Shown piece after piece: positions 52,753-61,815 of a stretch of DNA of 64,000 nucleotides. Each line of letters starts with the position of its first letter. Position 1 is the stretch's first letter. The position numbers and the translations under genes are program-made. Source of the stretch: Phycisphaerales bacterium (lineage in GTDB: Bacteria > Planctomycetota > Phycisphaerae > Phycisphaerales > SM1A02); NCBI GenBank assembly GCA_029246705.1, contig JAQWMQ010000019.1:1-64000 (forward strand), given 5' to 3'. The notes under the pieces were generated by a model. That model saw only the letters and a program-made list of their open reading frames with translations. It was not told the origin of the DNA and did no database searches.

Positions 52753-54183
52753 TCAGGCGGCGCGAGCGCCGGCAAATCCCATCGGGATCGAGAACCAGAA
52801 TCTCGACCCCTCTCCCATTGTTGAATCGACACCAATCCGCCCCTGATGAACTGATTCCACGATGTTTCGGCACAAGTTCAGGCCAAGACCCGTTCCCTGG
52901 GCCATTCGTTCGTAACTCGGCACCCTGAAGAACTTCTCAAAGACGCGTTCCCGCGATTCCAGGGGGATTCCAAGTCCGGTATCCGTCACGGCGACCAGGA
53001 CCGATCTCTCCAGGGAGTCGGTATCGACCGAAATCATCACGCGCCCCCCGTCCGGGGTGTACTTGATGGCATTGGTCGCCAGATTCAGGACGACCTCGTG
53101 AAGCATGGTCGAGTCCCCTTCGACCGACAGGTCGACGGGTGCGGTTGCAGTGGTGACCTGGATGTCCTTCTCCGCTGCAACCGGCTCCAGCATGTGGGCC
53201 ACGTGACGGGCGATTTCGCCCAGATCACTTCGATCCAGTTGCGGTCGAACGATTCCCGCTTCGATCCGGCTGATGTTCAACATGTTCTCTACGAGGGATG
53301 AGAGGCGCTCGGTATCGTCGAGCATGCTCTCGATGAACTGCTTGCGTACTTCTTCGCAATCAGCTTCGCCGTCGACCAGCATCTCGAGATAACCACGTAT
53401 CGATGCCAGGGGCGTGCGAAGTTCGTGACTCGCCTTGGAGACGAAATCCGACTTCATTCTGGATATCTGGCGTTCACGCGTCAGATCACGCATCGCCAGG
53501 ACATATGGCCCGACGGACTGATCTCCGATGGAGAAGGTGCGTGCGTCGTAGACACGTTCATCGTCGCTGGTACACCTGGGAACCTGGAACTCGATCTCGA
53601 CGGCACGACTCTCGATGGCGCCTTCCGAGATCCCCGAGCAGAGGAGCTCGGACAGCGGTCCTTCGGTGAAGATCGACCTGATGTCGGTTCCTTCCAGAGA
53701 CGAATCGGAAAGGACCATCGACTCCGCCGAGTGGTTGGCGAGCCTGATCGTCCCGAATCGGTCGAAGACGAAGACGGGGTCCGACAGTGACTGCAAGACC
53801 GTGAGGATCTCATGGGAACGAGACGATCCGACCTGCCGAGCGACGGATTCCTCTCGGAGCCTGGTCTTCATCTCGCTGATCGAGCTGACCAACGCGACCA
53901 TTTTGGGTGACTCGATCGACTGATCGGAGGAGCCCCCGGATATCAGGTCGTCGGAGTCCCCGACCACTCGGGCGACTCGGTCGAGAAGCATCCCCTGCTG
54001 GGAGGAAGCCCTTTGATGGAAGACGAGGTTCAGTACCACGGCGCAGGTCACGGAAAGACCCAGAACCACTGCGAGGCCGCCCCACCCGGTTCCGATGGTC
54101 GAGACCGCGAGTCCACCTCCGAGGCTGCAGAACACCGCGAGTCCGACACATGTAGCTACCAGTTTGAAATCAACCCGTGACAC
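52753..54183 (-). CDS. Membrane sensor histidine kinase with PAS domain
   Basis: A 476-residue kinase. The N-terminus holds two transmembrane helices (LVATCVGLAVFCSLGGGLAV; GLAVVLGLSVTCAVVLNLVF). A PAS domain (~130-235: SDPVFVFDRFGTIRLANHSAE) precedes HisKA with the phospho-His in SKASHELRTPLASIRGY (~His253). HATPase follows with LATNAIKYTPDGG (N box), DTGLGIP (G1), FEKFFRV (F box) and GTGLGLNL (G2). The start GTG 54183 has GGGAGG 9 nt upstream and gives a normal N-terminus; TTG 54216 is an alternative. It is the likely partner of the receiver protein encoded 18 bp downstream. Confidence 0.9.
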   Translation of the reverse strand: MSRVDFKLVATCVGLAVFCSLGGGLAVSTIGTGWGGLAVVLGLSVTCAVVLNLVFHQRASSQQGMLLDRVARVVGDSDDLISGGSSDQSIESPKMVALVSSISEMKTRLREESVARQVGSSRSHEILTVLQSLSDPVFVFDRFGTIRLANHSAESMVLSDSSLEGTDIRSIFTEGPLSELLCSGISEGAIESRAVEIEFQVPRCTSDDERVYDARTFSIGDQSVGPYVLAMRDLTRERQISRMKSDFVSKASHELRTPLASIRGYLEMLVDGEADCEEVRKQFIESMLDDTERLSSLVENMLNISRIEAGIVRPQLDRSDLGEIARHVAHMLEPVAAEKDIQVTTATAPVDLSVEGDSTMLHEVVLNLATNAIKYTPDGGRVMISVDTDSLERSVLVAVTDTGLGIPLESRERVFEKFFRVPSYERMAQGTGLGLNLCRNIVESVHQGRIGVDSTMGEGSRFWFSIPMGFAGARAA

Positions 54184-54212
54184 GAATTCTTGCCTCCCGA
54201 GTGGGTCACGCC

Positions 54213-55451
54213 TCAATCAGGCATGGAGCCGTCTGAACCGATCGCCAGGACACTGGCCAGCTCACGGGCGTGAAGATCATCGGGATTGCTCATGAGAACC
54301 CGTTGGCATCGCTTGAACGCCGAATTCTTGTCACCCTGCAGCATCTCGATGTGGGCGAGAGCGAGTGCAGGAACAGCATGTCCGGAACCAGCACTGTCCG
54401 TTGCACGCTGGAACCAGGTTGCAGCCATTTCGAGACGACCGCGGTCGAATTCAACGAAGCCCTTGTAGAGGTAACCTTCGCATCGACTGGGATCGAGTGA
54501 GATCAGTCGATCGGCGCAGGTGTTCAATCGTTTCATGTCACCGATCTCATGCACGGTAGCGCCGTATTCGATCCACGATTCGACGTCGTCCGGATCGATT
54601 CGAAGCAGCTGTGCGTATGAGGCTCGTGCATCAAGCGGAGCGCCCATGTCCTGGTAGCAACGAGCACGCAGACGATAGAGCCAGCTTGGCGAATCCTCGC
54701 CCATCGCCCCTTCGAGCTTGGCCAGCGATCGGAGACAGTCGCGATAGCGATCGGCACAGAGCTGGGCCCTGGCCAGGTCCGCCATGACGATCTCGTCGGT
54801 TCCACCGATCAGGGAAGCCTGGTTGAGGTGCTGTATGGCACCGTTATAGTCCTGAAGAAGGACGGCGACCGTACCCAGGAGATGGTGCATGGCCGCATTG
54901 TTCTCGAAGTAGGGAAGCTTGGGCATCAGCAGTTCACGGGCCTGTCGGTACTTGCCCATGTCCACGAGCATCTCACCCGCCGCAAGCAGATAGTGAACGC
55001 TCTGGACATTGCTCGGGTCAAGGTTCCATGCGGTCATGTACGCGTCGAGAGCCTGTTCGTCACGGGACCATCGCTGGTAGACCACTCCACGGATGTAGTG
55101 GGCATCAGGGATGTTCTCATCGATCTTCAGTGCCTCGCCAAGCAGGCGATCACAGGGTTCGAGTCGACCCATCTCCAGGCAGGTGCGCGCCATGAGCATG
55201 TAGGGCGCGGGGTTGTAGGGCGTACGCTGTCGAGCCTGCTCGGAGAGCTTCAACGCCTTCTCGAACTGCCCGGTGCTGTAGGCACGATAGGCTCGCTCCA
55301 GTTCAAGCTGACTCTTGTGACCTTCAACGCGCTTCCGGGATTCGATTCGGTTGTGCATGCTGGCCTTTGATGGCGTGTTGGAACACGCTGCCAGACCGAG
55401 GAATCCGAGTGAGAAGGCGATGATGAGCGCTGTTCTTGTCATGTTGGTCAC
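54213..55451 (-). CDS. TPR-repeat lipoprotein (PilF/PilW-like pilotin candidate)
   Basis: A 412-residue protein. The N-terminal lipobox LGFLGLAAC (Cys ~22) marks a lipoprotein. The body is a chain of TPR-type helical pairs (AYRAYSTGQFEKALKLSEQA; PDAHYIRGVVYQRWSRDEQALDAYM; DARASYAQLLRIDPDDVESW; GYLYKGFVEFDRGRLEMAATWFQRA). TPR lipoproteins next to a secretin are usually pilotins that help its outer-membrane assembly, such as PilF/PilW; that is inference. It lies 57 bp after the secretin stop. GTG 55451 is chosen (GGAG 8 nt upstream) over ATG 55442. Confidence 0.85.
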   Translation of the reverse strand: MTNMTRTALIIAFSLGFLGLAACSNTPSKASMHNRIESRKRVEGHKSQLELERAYRAYSTGQFEKALKLSEQARQRTPYNPAPYMLMARTCLEMGRLEPCDRLLGEALKIDENIPDAHYIRGVVYQRWSRDEQALDAYMTAWNLDPSNVQSVHYLLAAGEMLVDMGKYRQARELLMPKLPYFENNAAMHHLLGTVAVLLQDYNGAIQHLNQASLIGGTDEIVMADLARAQLCADRYRDCLRSLAKLEGAMGEDSPSWLYRLRARCYQDMGAPLDARASYAQLLRIDPDDVESWIEYGATVHEIGDMKRLNTCADRLISLDPSRCEGYLYKGFVEFDRGRLEMAATWFQRATDSAGSGHAVPALALAHIEMLQGDKNSAFKRCQRVLMSNPDDLHARELASVLAIGSDGSMPD

Positions 55452-55508
55452 TGAACTGACTCCAAGCGAAGGAGAGGGGAGAGAGGGGATGAAAAACGGG
55501 TCCTTGAA

Positions 55509-58340
55509 TCACTGGTCGCCGGCACTCGCGAAGTTCTCGGTCATCGAGCTTCCGACCCTTGCCTGGGTCATCCACCATTCGAGCAGTGAGGTTCGGAAGA
55601 GCGTCGTGAACATGAAGTTCCTCTGGACGTCGAACTCGGAGGCAGCGTCAGTGAATTCACCGGACTCCACCTCGGACTCGCTGTATTCGATCGACTCGAA
55701 GGGGATGGCCGAACTGAAGTGTTCCTGCTGGCCTTCGTTCGAAGTATCGACCTTGATCGTGCTGGCGGGCGTGATGTCCGCAAAGGTGTCGAACCCGGAG
55801 TCGGAGTCAGTGAACGGAGTGTCCTCGGTACCAGGGAGGTTCCAGAGTTCCGGGTCATTGCCGCCGTCGAATTCATTGGCAGAACCGGTCAGTGCCTCGA
55901 ATTCCGACTGGGTTTCACCCGTCTCGTTCTCGTCACTTGAGAATTCGTCCGTGTCGCTGGAGACATCCTGCGTGTCGAACAGGGTCGAATCGAAGTCGGT
56001 GCCGGCATTTTCGCTGGAACTGACGTCGAAAGGCAGGTCGTCGGAACCGGCGTCCTCGAAGGAAGGATCGGCGGCGGCCACGGTCGTGGACTCCTCGAGT
56101 GCACTGGAGGACTCGATCGATGGGTTCGAGGTGGTCTCGAGGGAATCAGCCATGGTGGTCGCCGATTCAAGGGCAGAAGCGGTTTCCACCGAGGGATTCG
56201 GGACGTTCTCGAAGGATTCATCATCGGTGGACGCCGATTCGAGGGCCGATGCCGTCTCGATGGCGGGGTTCACTTCGAATTCCGGTTCGGTATCGGCCTT
56301 GGCCGCGACCGTCTCCCCTTCTGCGGGTGCCGAAGCTTCCCGGTTCGAGGGCATTTCTTCGGCGGTGGGATCGACCCAGGTGCCGAGTGATTCTGATTCC
56401 ACGCCGCTTGAGGCCACCTGCTGGTCGTCATTGCTCTCGACTGCATCGGCAAGGTGATCATCGTCACTGCTGGAAGTGCTGTTGCTTGAAAGAGGGTCGG
56501 ACTTGGGCATGTCGCTCTGGGGCATTCTGCCGGGTTCGCTGTAGAAGGTGCGGTCGAAGATGCCGCGCAGGATGTCGCCGTCCCGGGACTGGACCGACTC
56601 CTCGCCCAGCAGGTCCTCGCGCATCTGGACCATCTCGGGCTGGTTGGGATGGTTTCGGAGCGATCGGTTGATGTGGGAAAGCGCAAGATCCACTTCCCCG
56701 GAGTCCATTGCCTTGTAGGCATCGTGGTTCGAGTTGATCGCGAGAGTCTCACGAGCCCAGGGAAGAAGACCTTCACGAACACCGACCATGACGTTGCCGA
56801 CGAGTTCGTCAGCCTGCTCGGAAGCCTTGGTCATGACTTCCTCGCGAATGATGGTCGGGGTGACGAGGAAGATGATCTCCTGTCGACGAACATCGTCGTT
56901 CTGGCCGTTGAAGGCATCGCCGAGGATCGGGACATCTCCGAGACCGGGAACACTTCGACGGTTGATCGTCGTTTCATCCTTGAACAGACCGCCGAGGACC
57001 ACGGTTTCGCCATCACGAACGCGGACGTTCGTGGTGATCTCGTTGGTCAGCTCATCGGGGACCACGGTGGTTCCGATGCCGTCGGCGTTTCCGATGCTTC
57101 GCAGGTTCGCATTGCTGACGCTTGGATAGAGTTCCATCCGGATCGAGCCATCGCGACTGATGAAGGGCCTGAGAATCAGGTTGATGCCGGTTTCGAGGAA
57201 CTGAACGGTCTGAGTGGCGGCAGTTTCGGTCTGAGTGGTCGAGAGATACGCGACACGCTCACCGACCAGGACCTGGGCACGCTGACGGTTGAGAGCAAGG
57301 ATCTTGGGTCGCGCCAGGATCGTGGTGTCCGAGACCTCGTCAAGAAGACGAAGGAAGACGCCCACGTTGTTGTTCAGGATGCCGAACTTGAATCCACCAG
57401 CCTCGGTGGTCTGACCCACGGTTGACTGGAGAGCAAGGGCGTTGGTGGTCGGGGTGTTGCCTTCGGCAGGCCCGAGCACGGTTCCCGCCTGCGGCTGCTG
57501 CTGCAGGTTCTGAAGCCACGAGACGGGGTTCAGCGGGTTGAGAAGCTGGGTGAAGTCAGCCTTGAGCAGGACGCTGACGTCCATGCCCCAGGCGTAGTCG
57601 CCCTTGGCCTTGGTGATGAGGATCGTCGATTCGACCATCACCTGCTTGGGAGGTGTGTCGACATCGGTGAGCAGAGTCTCGATCGCCTCCAGGTTCTCCG
57701 CATAGTCACGAACGACCAGGACGGGCTCATGAGCCCACCCATCGCCACCGGCCTCGGTCGTTCCGGGCTGGAAGCCGCCTTCGACCTCACCGAGCATGGA
57801 CATCATGCCCTTCGAGGAAAGCAGCGGCTTGGCGAGTGATTCTGCATCACCAGGCGAGATGTGATCGAGGTAGAAGACTCGATCCTCGAGAACACGATTG
57901 GCTTCGGCGCGTTGCACCTTCTCGTCACAGGTCATGACGTAGATGAAGTTGCCGTCCTCTTCGTAGCAGAGGCTGGCGATGTGCAGGATCCCGTCGAGTG
58001 CCTCGTAGAAGGTCACGTCGAAGAGATTGGCGGTCACGGATACGTTTCCGACACGCTTGCTGGTGATGATGTTGCGGCGACTCTGGATCGCCAGCATGTT
58101 CAATACCTGCGGAAGCGGGACATCCTCGACGGCGATCTCGAAGGTACCGAATTCATCAAGTACCTCGTCCTTCTTCACCGAGCTTCCGTTCGCATCCTGC
58201 GAGGCGGCCTGGCTGGCGGCCGATCCGGACGCCTCCTGGCCGAAACCGTCGTAGGGGACGCTTCCGTTGGCAATGAGTACTGGTGCGAAAAACGCGCCAA
58301 TGATCGAGATGGACATCCGGTTCAACTTGAAGTTTGTCAT
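55509..58340 (-). CDS. gspD: Type II secretion secretin (GspD/PilQ family) with long acidic tail
   Basis: A 943-residue secretin. It has a signal peptide (~residues 1-28), N-domains with the STN-like segment IAVEDVPLPQVLNMLAIQSRRNIITS, and further N1/N2-like parts. The C-domain (~320-540) has VGERVAYLS, GINLILRPFIS, DELTNEITTNVRVRDGETVVLGGL and the secretin signature SVPGLGDVPILGDAFN. After ~600 comes an unusual ~340-residue acidic Ser/Asp/Glu-rich tail with three copies of a NPxIETASALES-type unit and a final FTTLFRTSLLEWW segment. It forms the outer-membrane channel. ATG 58340 starts the signal peptide; GGAG lies 10 nt upstream. Confidence 0.92.
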   Translation of the reverse strand: MTNFKLNRMSISIIGAFFAPVLIANGSVPYDGFGQEASGSAASQAASQDANGSSVKKDEVLDEFGTFEIAVEDVPLPQVLNMLAIQSRRNIITSKRVGNVSVTANLFDVTFYEALDGILHIASLCYEEDGNFIYVMTCDEKVQRAEANRVLEDRVFYLDHISPGDAESLAKPLLSSKGMMSMLGEVEGGFQPGTTEAGGDGWAHEPVLVVRDYAENLEAIETLLTDVDTPPKQVMVESTILITKAKGDYAWGMDVSVLLKADFTQLLNPLNPVSWLQNLQQQPQAGTVLGPAEGNTPTTNALALQSTVGQTTEAGGFKFGILNNNVGVFLRLLDEVSDTTILARPKILALNRQRAQVLVGERVAYLSTTQTETAATQTVQFLETGINLILRPFISRDGSIRMELYPSVSNANLRSIGNADGIGTTVVPDELTNEITTNVRVRDGETVVLGGLFKDETTINRRSVPGLGDVPILGDAFNGQNDDVRRQEIIFLVTPTIIREEVMTKASEQADELVGNVMVGVREGLLPWARETLAINSNHDAYKAMDSGEVDLALSHINRSLRNHPNQPEMVQMREDLLGEESVQSRDGDILRGIFDRTFYSEPGRMPQSDMPKSDPLSSNSTSSSDDDHLADAVESNDDQQVASSGVESESLGTWVDPTAEEMPSNREASAPAEGETVAAKADTEPEFEVNPAIETASALESASTDDESFENVPNPSVETASALESATTMADSLETTSNPSIESSSALEESTTVAAADPSFEDAGSDDLPFDVSSSENAGTDFDSTLFDTQDVSSDTDEFSSDENETGETQSEFEALTGSANEFDGGNDPELWNLPGTEDTPFTDSDSGFDTFADITPASTIKVDTSNEGQQEHFSSAIPFESIEYSESEVESGEFTDAASEFDVQRNFMFTTLFRTSLLEWWMTQARVGSSMTENFASAGDQ
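56090..56270 (-). repeat. Imperfect repeats in the secretin tail
   Basis: Three in-frame units of about 22-25 codons encode variants of NP-(A/S)-(I/V)-E-T-A-S-A-L-E-S. Copies are centred near 56250, 56180 and 56110. They are degenerate, more so than the helicase repeats. Confidence 0.75.
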
Positions 58341-58634
58341 GACGACATGGCTCCTGCACCCAGTGAGGTACTCTGAAATGCCCATGAACACGGCGCCCTG
58401 TCACCGCTCGGCACGCAAGTCAGGTCAACGTCGACCTCGCCTGGTCTCAAACCAGACGTTCGCGCTCAGTGGGCTGCACTCAATGTCGGCTGCGTATAAC
58501 GCGGACTTTGCCCAAACGCCCAGATGTATGGAAAACTGACTGGTAACCTGATCACCCAGTCCGAACCAGGGGCGAGCCGATAACCCGATCGGGCATCCGA
58601 TAACGAATTGAATGGCGTTTCAGGGGCTCCCGCA
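58341..58634. other. Gap between the pilP/gspC-like gene and the secretin gene
   Basis: Nearly 300 bp without a gene. This is the largest gap in the secretion cluster and may hold a separate promoter for gspD and the signalling genes. A short inverted repeat (TGGTCTCAAACCA) lies at about 58442-58454. No reliable -35/-10 pair was seen. Confidence 0.4.
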
Positions 58635-59294
58635 TCAGTCGTCGCGTACGGGAAAGGCCCTTTCGCGGTCGAGCAGGAATCTGACCCACTGCTCTTCACC
58701 GGGCATGGAAACATCGATGACCACGGAGCCCGATCGCACCTCGATCAGGCGATAGTCGATGTCCTGGGTCTTCGACTCGGCACCAAGGACCGTGACGCGC
58801 CCGTCCAGGACCGCTGTCCCAAGCCCCCTCGAGGTGCCTGAGAGACGAATCCTTGATGCACGCTCGGTGAGCGCCTGCATTCGGGCCTTGAGATCGAGTT
58901 CGGCGTCATTCGCTCCGCTGGCCGTGCCGCTCCCCTGCTCACCATCGGTTGATCCGATCAGGAACGGGTCCCGCAGAAGATTCTGGTCCAGTCGAACTTC
59001 GCGACCGGCATCGATCAAGTCGGGTTCCGGGATATCCATGCTCGCAAGAACGTCGGGATCCTCGTTTGCGATGGCCATGCGAGGCATGCCGGTGACGATG
59101 CGCAGCCGGTGCCAGATCAACATCCCCGCAGGACGTGCCCAGAAGGTGCAGGCGACAACGAGCAGCAGGGAGAATACCCCGAATTGTCGGCGTGAAGCCC
59201 CGATCTTGGTGCAGATCCCATCGATGAGAAGAATGGACCGTTGCCGGAGCGTGGAAGTGCTTCGCGTGTCATCGTCATGTTCATGGCGGTTCAT
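58635..59294 (-). CDS. Secretion assembly protein in the pilP/gspC position
   Basis: A 219-residue protein with one N-terminal membrane segment (FGVFSLLLVVACTFWA, ~38-53) and a periplasmic part. The C-terminal segment GLGTAVLDGRVTVLGAESKTQ followed by YRLIEVRSGSVVIDV resembles the short beta domain of PilP/GspC-like proteins that contact the secretin. Identity is inferred from the order pilM-pilN-pilO-(this) and from this resemblance. The start overlaps the pilO-like stop by 4 bp, so it belongs to the same translational unit. Confidence 0.65.
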   Translation of the reverse strand: MNRHEHDDDTRSTSTLRQRSILLIDGICTKIGASRRQFGVFSLLLVVACTFWARPAGMLIWHRLRIVTGMPRMAIANEDPDVLASMDIPEPDLIDAGREVRLDQNLLRDPFLIGSTDGEQGSGTASGANDAELDLKARMQALTERASRIRLSGTSRGLGTAVLDGRVTVLGAESKTQDIDYRLIEVRSGSVVIDVSMPGEEQWVRFLLDRERAFPVRDD

Positions 59295-59881
59295 TGGTCA
59301 TCCTCCTTGACGAAGACCGTGTCCAGTTCGACGCTGGCGTCGATCATTCCGGACATGAGAGCATTTCCTCGAGGACGACCGACCCTGAGCATCCGGACCC
59401 TGACCAGACGATCTGAATTCTCAACCCGCCTCAGGGCCTCGATGACGGTCTCGAAGCGCCCTTCCATCTCGATCACTGCAGGCTGGCACATCCACTCCAG
59501 GCCTTCCGTATTCGAGTCGACCACTTCGGGGTCGAGCATGCGAACCGACCATGAGCTTGCTCCACCGTCATCGACGCTCAGCGCGAGCACATCGGCCAGG
59601 CCTGATTCATCAGATCCACTGGGTATGTCACGCAACTGGGTACGCTCGATCGAAACTCGGTTTTCGAGCTCTGATTCAAGAGCCTTCAGGCGTGATTCGG
59701 TGGATACCATGGACCCACTTTGACGCTGCAGCCTCTGAACCTCCGCCCGCGCGACGGATGCCCGTGAGTACTCGGGATGAAGGATGAACACGACTGCCAC
59801 CAGCGACATCAGGAGAATCGTCCCGACTGCAAGCTGGATCCTGCGCTTCACGCCTCGCTCGATACCGTCGATGGTCTGCAT
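59291..59881 (-). CDS. PilO-like inner-membrane assembly protein
   Basis: A 196-residue bitopic protein. It has a short cytoplasmic N-terminus, one membrane helix (LAVGTILLMSLVAVVFIL, ~17-34), a coiled coil (VARAEVQRLQRQSGSMVSTE) and a periplasmic ferredoxin-like domain (VIEMEGRFETVIEALRRVEN, VRMLRVGRP). This is the PilO/GspM arrangement. It shares one base with the pilN-like stop (TGATG) and overlaps the next gene by 4 bp. It forms the periplasmic link between the cytoplasmic ring and the secretin. Confidence 0.75.
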   Translation of the reverse strand: MQTIDGIERGVKRRIQLAVGTILLMSLVAVVFILHPEYSRASVARAEVQRLQRQSGSMVSTESRLKALESELENRVSIERTQLRDIPSGSDESGLADVLALSVDDGGASSWSVRMLDPEVVDSNTEGLEWMCQPAVIEMEGRFETVIEALRRVENSDRLVRVRMLRVGRPRGNALMSGMIDASVELDTVFVKEDDQ

Positions 59882-60531
59882 CAGGAATGTCCTTCCACGA
59901 CGATCGCATGTTCAGATTCGATTTCGACCGCCTTCCAGGGAGTCTCGAGATCCACCTCGAAATCGACCGAGAAGCGCGTCTTGACCTCGTCACCCTGTTC
60001 GACAAGTGCCGTGAATCCCCGCCGCACCTCTTCGAAGGGATTGCGCTCGCGGAGCTGGTGGACGAAGTCGCGTACCGTTGATTCGTCCGGCGCAAAGCCC
60101 TGGAGTCGTCCGATCAATCGGCGATCACCGGCGCGCTGGCCCCTGGAATCCACCCTGACACCGGTCACATCGACCATGAGTTGCTCGAGAACGACGCCTT
60201 CGGGGAGCGTGTTGGCCATCGTGACCAGGACGCCGCCCACGGGAATCGGAAGCGCGACGCTGCGCCAGGCTTCGATTCGATCACTGGTGCTCTGCAGCTG
60301 CTCGAGCAGCGACTTTTCAAGCTGTTCTGCGGACAGGACCTGGTCGGCTCGGTCACGCGCCTCGGTCAGTCTCGCCTCAGCGCTCGAGCGGACGATCCGG
60401 GCGTGAAAGACCAGCAAGATCAGGATTGCAACGGCCACCACTCCGCAGAATGCGATGCGACGGTTGAGCAACCGAAGACGAGCCCGGGCACCGAAGACCG
60501 GGGGCAGAAGATCGATGCGTCCGTCGTTCAT
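59881..60531 (-). CDS. PilN-like inner-membrane assembly protein
   Basis: A 216-residue bitopic protein. The cytoplasmic N-terminus starts with MNDGRIDLLPPVFGARAR, which fits the PilN motif (INLLPxxxR) used to bind PilM. One membrane helix follows (IAFCGVVAVAILILLVF, ~26-43), then a coiled coil and a periplasmic domain with the PilN-typical LPEGVVLEQLMVD and GRLQGFAPDESTVRDFVHQL blocks. It overlaps pilM by 4 bp. It partners PilO in the alignment complex. Confidence 0.82.
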   Translation of the reverse strand: MNDGRIDLLPPVFGARARLRLLNRRIAFCGVVAVAILILLVFHARIVRSSAEARLTEARDRADQVLSAEQLEKSLLEQLQSTSDRIEAWRSVALPIPVGGVLVTMANTLPEGVVLEQLMVDVTGVRVDSRGQRAGDRRLIGRLQGFAPDESTVRDFVHQLRERNPFEEVRRGFTALVEQGDEVKTRFSVDFEVDLETPWKAVEIESEHAIVVEGHS

Positions 60532-61649
60532 GCGGCCTCCCTGCTCTTGCGTGATGTGCGAACCCGCTGATTTCGCTGGGCAAGCCCCATGGCCGCGGTC
60601 CAGGCGGAGGGATCCGCCTCATTGGCCCCGATCGAAACCAGTTCGGATGCGATCCGCGAGATGGTGCCACTGGCATCGTCCTGCAGGACCTCGATGCCAC
60701 AGCGTTCCGAAATCATGGTCCCGAGACCGGGTTCGAATGAATCGCGCCCGCTGAGAACGATCTGTTCGGGTCGGGTTCCCCTGAAGGCGACCGCACAATG
60801 TCGAAGGCACAGCGCGATTTCAGAAGCCAGTTCATGGAGAAGCGGCTTGGTGGAATCGATTGCTCCGGCTTCGACGGCTTCGTCGAGCTGACGCCCGGAA
60901 CGAAGTGCCTGACGACGATCCCTGCGCAGTCTCGAGGCTTCCTGGAGTTCGACGTGGAGACTCCTGCTCATCTCGAGGTCGAAGGCATCACCACCAACCG
61001 GAATGGTCTTGCAGAAACCCATGCGTTCACCGCGAAGGAACATCATCGTCGATCCCTTGGCGCCCACATCGACTATCACATGGACTCGTTCACGATCCTG
61101 CTGACGCCGGTAGAGGCTGGTATGGGTTCGAGCGACACCACAGAATCCGGGTTCGAGCGAAAGCGGCGCAAGCCCGCAATCGAGGATCATCTCGAGCCAG
61201 GGTTCGGCCAGTCGGTCATCCATTGCGAAGAGAACGACCTCGGGACGGTCTCCGTCATCACTCGAATATCGAGCGCCGGTTCGCATGCCGTCGACCTGGA
61301 GCGATTCACGGGGGATGTCGAAACGCTCGGAGGCTTCCCAGGTGAGTGACTCCCGGATCTCCTTTGAGGGCATCTCGGGCATCCGGATGGGATGAAGATT
61401 GATGATCCCCCTGGGCGCGCCCACTATGCAGGTCGTTCCCGAAAAACCGGATCGGCGCAGTACCTTGCGCATCTGGTTCCTGAATTCGTGTCGACCACGG
61501 TCCAGGCAATCCTCACGAGGAAGGGATGCGGCGGCACGGATCCTGAGGGTTCGAGAATCCAGCTGGATCATTCGGATCGCATCGTCACCGACATCCACAC
61601 CAATCGGTGTCCGCCGGGCAAGACCTGGAATCATTGATCGAACTGTCAA
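60528..61649 (-). CDS. pilM: PilM-like actin-fold assembly protein
   Basis: A 373-residue cytoplasmic ASKHA protein. It shows PIGVDVGDDAIRMIQL (phosphate 1 loop, ~residues 15-30), VGAPRGIINLHPIRMPEMP, LTWEASERFDI, HVIVDVGAKGSTMMFLRGE (phosphate 2 loop) and GGDAFD; all are PilM features. It forms a cytoplasmic ring that binds the PilN N-terminus. TTG 61649 is taken as start since GGAG lies 7 nt upstream; ATG 61634, in the same frame, is the alternative. It is the first gene of the pilMNOP set. Confidence 0.88.
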   Translation of the reverse strand: MTVRSMIPGLARRTPIGVDVGDDAIRMIQLDSRTLRIRAAASLPREDCLDRGRHEFRNQMRKVLRRSGFSGTTCIVGAPRGIINLHPIRMPEMPSKEIRESLTWEASERFDIPRESLQVDGMRTGARYSSDDGDRPEVVLFAMDDRLAEPWLEMILDCGLAPLSLEPGFCGVARTHTSLYRRQQDRERVHVIVDVGAKGSTMMFLRGERMGFCKTIPVGGDAFDLEMSRSLHVELQEASRLRRDRRQALRSGRQLDEAVEAGAIDSTKPLLHELASEIALCLRHCAVAFRGTRPEQIVLSGRDSFEPGLGTMISERCGIEVLQDDASGTISRIASELVSIGANEADPSAWTAAMGLAQRNQRVRTSRKSREAA

Positions 61650-61694
61650 GGCGCCTCTCCCTGGATACCCCTGATTGATTGCGAGGGGTACTCA

Positions 61695-61787
61695 TCATTT
61701 CTCATCGGTCGTGAAGGGCGCGTTGTGAAGGGCATCAGCCAGTCGAACCATCTCGCGTTCGGTCTGTAGCGTCTGCGTCGACTTCAC
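61695..61787 (-). CDS. Possible 30-residue ORF between gspH and pilM
   Basis: A GTG-started frame of 30 codons begins 28 bp after the gspH stop, ends 45 bp before pilM and has moderately GC-biased third positions. The peptide is charged (TEREMVRLADALHN) and matches nothing I know. There is no clear ribosome site. It may be a leader, or chance. Confidence 0.2.
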   Translation of the reverse strand: MKSTQTLQTEREMVRLADALHNAPFTTDEK

Positions 61788-61815
61788 TGGATCTGCAGGC
61801 TGGGTCCGAGTGCGG

